The position numbers were made by a program, and so were the translations under genes. 8,589 nucleotides of DNA. Source: Chitinophagaceae bacterium (GTDB lineage: Bacteria > Bacteroidota > Bacteroidia > Chitinophagales > Chitinophagaceae). Shown here one piece after another: positions 6,119 through 8,589 of this stretch (positions are counted from its first letter, which is position 1; each line of letters opens with the position of its first letter). The notes under the pieces were generated by a model. That model made no database searches and was not told the DNA's origin. It saw only the letters and a list, made by a program, of their open reading frames with translations. Location of the stretch: assembly GCA_019454915.1 (NCBI GenBank), contig JACFNM010000035.1:10445-19033 (forward strand), in the 5' to 3' direction.

Positions 6119-8248
6119 TTATTTAAATAAATTATAGGCTAATAAACTCAATATATAAGCGAGCCCGGTCATGTAGAGAAACTGGATCATTGGCCATTTC
6201 CAGGATCGGGTTTCACGCTTTACAATCGCGAGCGTACTCATGCATTGCATCGCAAATACGTAAAACACCATGAGCGAAACGCCGGTAGCCAGCGTGTATA
6301 TTTTTTGCCCGTCGGGCCAGGTAGCCGCTTTCATTTTTTCACGGAGGGTAAGGTCATTTTCGTCGGCATCCGAACCCACGCTGTAGATGGTGGCCATCGT
6401 GCCCACAAACACTTCTCTTGCCGCAAAAGAAGTAATCAGGGCGATACCGATTTTCCAGTCGTAGCCCAAAGGCTTAATAGCCGGTTCTATGGCTTTCCCT
6501 AATATGCCTACGAAAGAATTTTCTAATAATTCGGTTCTCTCGCTTTCTTTAATTTCCTCCATGTTGTCAGGGTTTTCAGTTGCTAACAGCGCATAGTTCG
6601 TTTTGATAGCTTCCATTCTTTTGGGAGGACCATAAGTACTTAATGCCCATAGGATCAGGGAAATCACTAAGATGATTTTACCGGCTTCCATCACAAATAT
6701 CTTCGCCTTCTCTACCATTACAACCAACACGTTCTTCCATCTCGGCGCCCTGTACACCGGTAATTCGAGGATGAAGAAACTCTTTTCTTTGATACGGATA
6801 AACCATTTCATTACATAGGCTACGATGAGCGCCATCACAATGCCGAGCAGATAAAGCCCTGTCATCACCAGTCCGTGCAGGCTGATAAATCCCCAGTAAA
6901 ATGTATTGGGAATCACCAGTGAAATTAAAATGATGTACACCGGTAGCCGGGCGCTACAACTCATCAGGGGCGCTACCATTATGGTGAGCAGTCTCTCCTT
7001 TTTGTTCTCAATGTTCCGCGTACTCATGATGGCCGGAACGGCACAGGCGAAACTGCTAATCATGGGCATCACACTTTTACCGTTCAGCCCCACTTTCCGC
7101 ATCATCTTATCGGTCAGGAAGCTAATCCTTGCCATATAACCCGTATCTTCCAAAATGGTAATCAGTCCGAAAAGAATAGCAATTTGAGGGATAAAGACAA
7201 TAATACCGCCCAACCCGGCTACAAGTCCGTTTACGATCAGATCTCCAAACCAGTTTTGAGGTAATATTCCGGCAAGCCAGCTGCTCATTTCGCCGAAAAT
7301 CCATTCAATCGCATCCATTGGATACTGTGCCAGCCAGAATATACTTTGAAAGAGAATCGTCAACACGCCCATGAGAATCAGGTATCCCCACACGCGATGC
7401 AGTAAGATACGGTCTAACCGGTCTGTTTTTAATTGTTTTTCCCTGGGGTCGGCTTCCACCACCGTCTGTTGCATAATGTGGCGGATATGGGAGTAGCGTT
7501 GTGTAATTTCCTCCGCCTGCACTTTGGTGTGGTTGAAATGGTGTTTCTTCTCTATATCTTCAATGGTCTCCTGAATGGAATCTTCCAAAGCAAAAGATTC
7601 GTGATGAATGAGGTAATGAACCGCAGCATAGTCACTGATACCGGGGATCGTTTTCTTCATATCCTCAATAGCCCCACTTGTTAAATGACCGGACTGGATA
7701 AAGTTTCGTGCAGGAGGCTGGTAAAGCTGTTTCGCGGTCTGTTCAATGGCTTTCTTGAGTTCATGAATTCCTTTCTCTTTCCTGGGATTCACCGGGATCA
7801 CCGGTACACCCAATTCTCTTTCCAACCCTTTTACGTCTATGGTCAGCCCCTTTTTAGCAGCAATGTCCATCATGGTCAGGGCTATCACCACCGGTTTCTT
7901 GAGGTCTATAACCTGGGAGGCAAAGAGCAGATTCCGTTTCAGGTTGCTGGCATCCACGATCAAAACATAGAGCTCCGGCTTCACCGCGGATCCGGGGTTC
8001 ATGAGAACATTATAAGCGACCCATTCATCCGCGCGGCGGGGATATAAACTATAGGTTCCCGGCAGGTCAATGATATTTGCAGAAATCGTAGCCGATATCT
8101 TCGTATGACCCGATTTTTTGTCTACGGTGACACCGGGGAAATTTCCGACTTTTTGTTTAAGGCCTGTTAAAACATTGAATAGGGAACTCTTGCCGCTGTT
8201 AGGGTTTCCGAGTAAAGCTATATGAACCTGCTGCTGTGTCAATATCAA
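6119..8248 (-). CDS. feoB: Ferrous iron transporter FeoB
   Basis: A 709-residue inner-membrane Fe(II) transporter. The N-terminal G domain shows G1 GNPNSGKS (14-21), G2 with T41 in NFPGVTVD and G3 DLPG (61-64). The G4 position reads TMMD (125-128) instead of the usual NxxD, and the G5 position reads VNPRK (153-157) instead of an SA-type motif. A helical guanine-dissociation-inhibitor-like domain follows (about 170-270). The membrane part begins near residue 283. It carries two Gate regions, with Cys402 in SSFACAVP and Cys431 in PLMSCSARLP, then FAAREVFVGT (608-617) and Cys669 in AMQCMST. These correspond to E. coli Cys403, Cys432 and Cys675. An in-frame stop at 8252-8254 excludes an upstream start and no ATG precedes G1, so translation must begin at TTG (8246-8248 or 8240-8242). 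No feoA adjoins. The lipoprotein gene follows after 37 bp. Confidence 0.96.
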   Translation of the reverse strand: MILTQQQVHIALLGNPNSGKSSLFNVLTGLKQKVGNFPGVTVDKKSGHTKISATISANIIDLPGTYSLYPRRADEWVAYNVLMNPGSAVKPELYVLIVDASNLKRNLLFASQVIDLKKPVVIALTMMDIAAKKGLTIDVKGLERELGVPVIPVNPRKEKGIHELKKAIEQTAKQLYQPPARNFIQSGHLTSGAIEDMKKTIPGISDYAAVHYLIHHESFALEDSIQETIEDIEKKHHFNHTKVQAEEITQRYSHIRHIMQQTVVEADPREKQLKTDRLDRILLHRVWGYLILMGVLTILFQSIFWLAQYPMDAIEWIFGEMSSWLAGILPQNWFGDLIVNGLVAGLGGIIVFIPQIAILFGLITILEDTGYMARISFLTDKMMRKVGLNGKSVMPMISSFACAVPAIMSTRNIENKKERLLTIMVAPLMSCSARLPVYIILISLVIPNTFYWGFISLHGLVMTGLYLLGIVMALIVAYVMKWFIRIKEKSFFILELPVYRAPRWKNVLVVMVEKAKIFVMEAGKIILVISLILWALSTYGPPKRMEAIKTNYALLATENPDNMEEIKESERTELLENSFVGILGKAIEPAIKPLGYDWKIGIALITSFAAREVFVGTMATIYSVGSDADENDLTLREKMKAATWPDGQKIYTLATGVSLMVFYVFAMQCMSTLAIVKRETRSWKWPMIQFLYMTGLAYILSLLAYNLFK

Positions 8249-8338
8249 AAATTACAAGTGGGCAAAGATACAGGCAAATTAGTTGGTAAAGCTTACGAAT
8301 TCGGTAAAGGAGTTGCTAAAAAGGTAATTATGGCATGA
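8222..8338 (+). CDS. Possible small ORF, 38 codons, Gly/Lys-rich (speculative)
   Basis: An ATG at 8222, inside the 5' end of feoB on the opposite strand, opens a 38-codon frame ending in TGA at 8336-8338. An alternative start is GTG at 8258. The second half is regular: GKDTGKLVGKAYEFGKG and then VAKKV, with Gly-Lys pairs every four to six residues and a net positive charge, as in an amphipathic or glycine-zipper-like peptide. No convincing ribosome binding site or promoter of its own is visible, and it covers the predicted feoB promoter. It may be a chance frame; the patterned peptide is the only reason to list it. Confidence 0.22.
   Translation: MNLLLCQYQKLQVGKDTGKLVGKAYEFGKGVAKKVIMA
8263..8270 (-). 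promoter_or_regulatory. Putative -7 element of the feoB promoter
   Basis: On the minus strand this reads TATCTTTG followed by C, an exact TAnnTTTG match. The predicted transcription start, about 8256, lies only about 8 bases before TTG 8248 or 14 before TTG 8242, so the leader is very short. The -33 region offers only TTTA (minus strand, 8290-8287; 16-bp spacer), a poor match. I see no clear Fur-type palindrome here. Confidence 0.5.
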
Positions 8339-8346
8339 AAAATGAA

Positions 8347-8366
8347 TAGCATATAATTTAGCATAT
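8347..8366 (+). repeat. 8-bp direct repeat TAGCATAT upstream of the peptidase gene
   Basis: TAGCATAT occurs exactly at 8347-8354 and 8359-8366, with a 12-bp period. The copies lie at about -41 to -34 and -29 to -22 relative to the start predicted from the -7 element at 8374-8381, where a -33 box would be expected. Tandem half-sites in that position could be an operator or an activator site; no regulator is identified. Confidence 0.4.
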
Positions 8367-8373
8367 TGCGTCC

Positions 8374-8381
8374 TACCTTTG
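8374..8381 (+). promoter_or_regulatory. Putative -7 element of the M28-type peptidase promoter
   Basis: TACCTTTG followed by C is an exact match to TAnnTTTG. Transcription would start near 8388, leaving about 23 bases of AT-rich leader before the ATG at 8411. No TTG is found 17-23 bp upstream; the direct repeat at 8347-8366 covers that space, which might mean dependence on an activator. Confidence 0.55.
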
Positions 8382-8410
8382 CGGCATTCTATTAACAATT
8401 TTAACGCGTC

Positions 8411-8589
8411 ATGAAGAGAATACTATTTACGCTGGTCTTTATTGCTCCCATCACTTTTTCTTATGCTCAAAAATTAAGCAAGTCAGAGAGGCAGTTGGTC
8501 AATGATTTGAAAAATAGTATTCAGTTTCTTGCTGACGACAAACTGGAAGGCAGGCGGGCAGGGACGCACGGAGAGATGATTGCGGCTGA
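8411..8589 (+). CDS. Secreted M28-type peptidase, N-terminal fragment cut by window end
   Basis: The first 59 codons of a gene that runs off the window; bases 8588-8589 begin the next codon, so the final 'tga' is out of frame and not a stop. Residues 1-19 form a signal peptide (MKR, a hydrophobic stretch, then FSYA) with likely cleavage before Gln20. The mature start has a helix leading to IQFLADDKLEGRRAGTHGE (about residues 37-55). This matches the opening of secreted M28-family zinc aminopeptidases, in which 'FLADDxLEGRxxGTxGE' precedes the catalytic domain. The metal ligands lie beyond the window, so activity and subfamily cannot be judged. The gene is divergent from feoB across a 162-bp spacer and has a good -7 element at 8374-8381. 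Confidence 0.78.
   Translation, partial: MKRILFTLVFIAPITFSYAQKLSKSERQLVNDLKNSIQFLADDKLEGRRAGTHGEMIAA

Noticed and set aside
7685..8047. 120-codon + strand frame inside feoB
   Set aside because: It is antisense to the strongly conserved FeoB G domain, and the translated sequence has no domain-like features.
8249..8410. Fur box or FeoA gene in the spacer upstream of feoB
   Set aside because: I found no 19-bp Fur-like palindrome and no FeoA-like frame. The spacer is explained by promoter elements, repeats and at most a 38-codon frame.

Overview
The window looks like chromosomal DNA of a Bacteroidota (Bacteroidetes) bacterium, probably near Chitinophagales. Three things suggest this. Promoter-like elements match the Bacteroidetes -7 consensus TAnnTTTG rather than TATAAT. 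Ribosome binding sites are mostly weak or A-rich. The gene families (short-type phosphatidylserine decarboxylase, YjjG-type HAD phosphatase, FeoB of about 700 residues, secreted M28-type peptidase) are typical of that phylum. The taxon is inferred; no rRNA or tRNA gene is present to confirm it.

Region 1 (1-2303, + strand) is a membrane/phospholipid block: the 3' part of a CPBP-family intramembrane protease, then phosphatidate cytidylyltransferase (cdsA) and phosphatidylserine decarboxylase (psd). CdsA makes CDP-diacylglycerol and Psd converts phosphatidylserine to phosphatidylethanolamine. The linking enzyme, phosphatidylserine synthase, is not in the window. A well-formed -33/-7 promoter lies between cdsA and psd. 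A degenerate period-8 repeat lies between the protease gene and cdsA.

Region 2 (2339-3855) holds a YjjG-like HAD phosphatase (- strand, convergent with psd) and a short-chain dehydrogenase (+ strand), divergently transcribed from a 116-bp spacer with a -7-like element on each strand.

Region 3 (3874-8248, all - strand) reads feoB, a small lipoprotein, a Gfo/Idh/MocA oxidoreductase and an unrecognised 198-residue protein, with gaps of 37, 45 and 24 bp. They may be partly co-transcribed. FeoB imports ferrous iron. No feoA or FeoB-associated Cys-rich protein gene adjoins it. The feoB gene has no ATG at its 5' end and appears to start at TTG very close to its promoter.

Region 4 (8249-8589) is a divergent regulatory spacer with promoter-like elements on both strands, an 8-bp direct repeat and a possible 38-codon small ORF. 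It is followed by the first 59 codons of a secreted M28-type peptidase that runs off the window.

Most of the window is ordinary housekeeping or metabolic content, and I see no convincing new multi-gene system. The points most worth a second look are the feoB start and its altered G4/G5 motifs, the uncharacterised lipoprotein and 198-residue protein downstream, the octamer repeats, and the small ORF and direct repeat in the feoB/peptidase spacer. No gene-free stretch exceeds 300 bases; no tRNA, rRNA, CRISPR array, IS element or strong intrinsic terminator was found.
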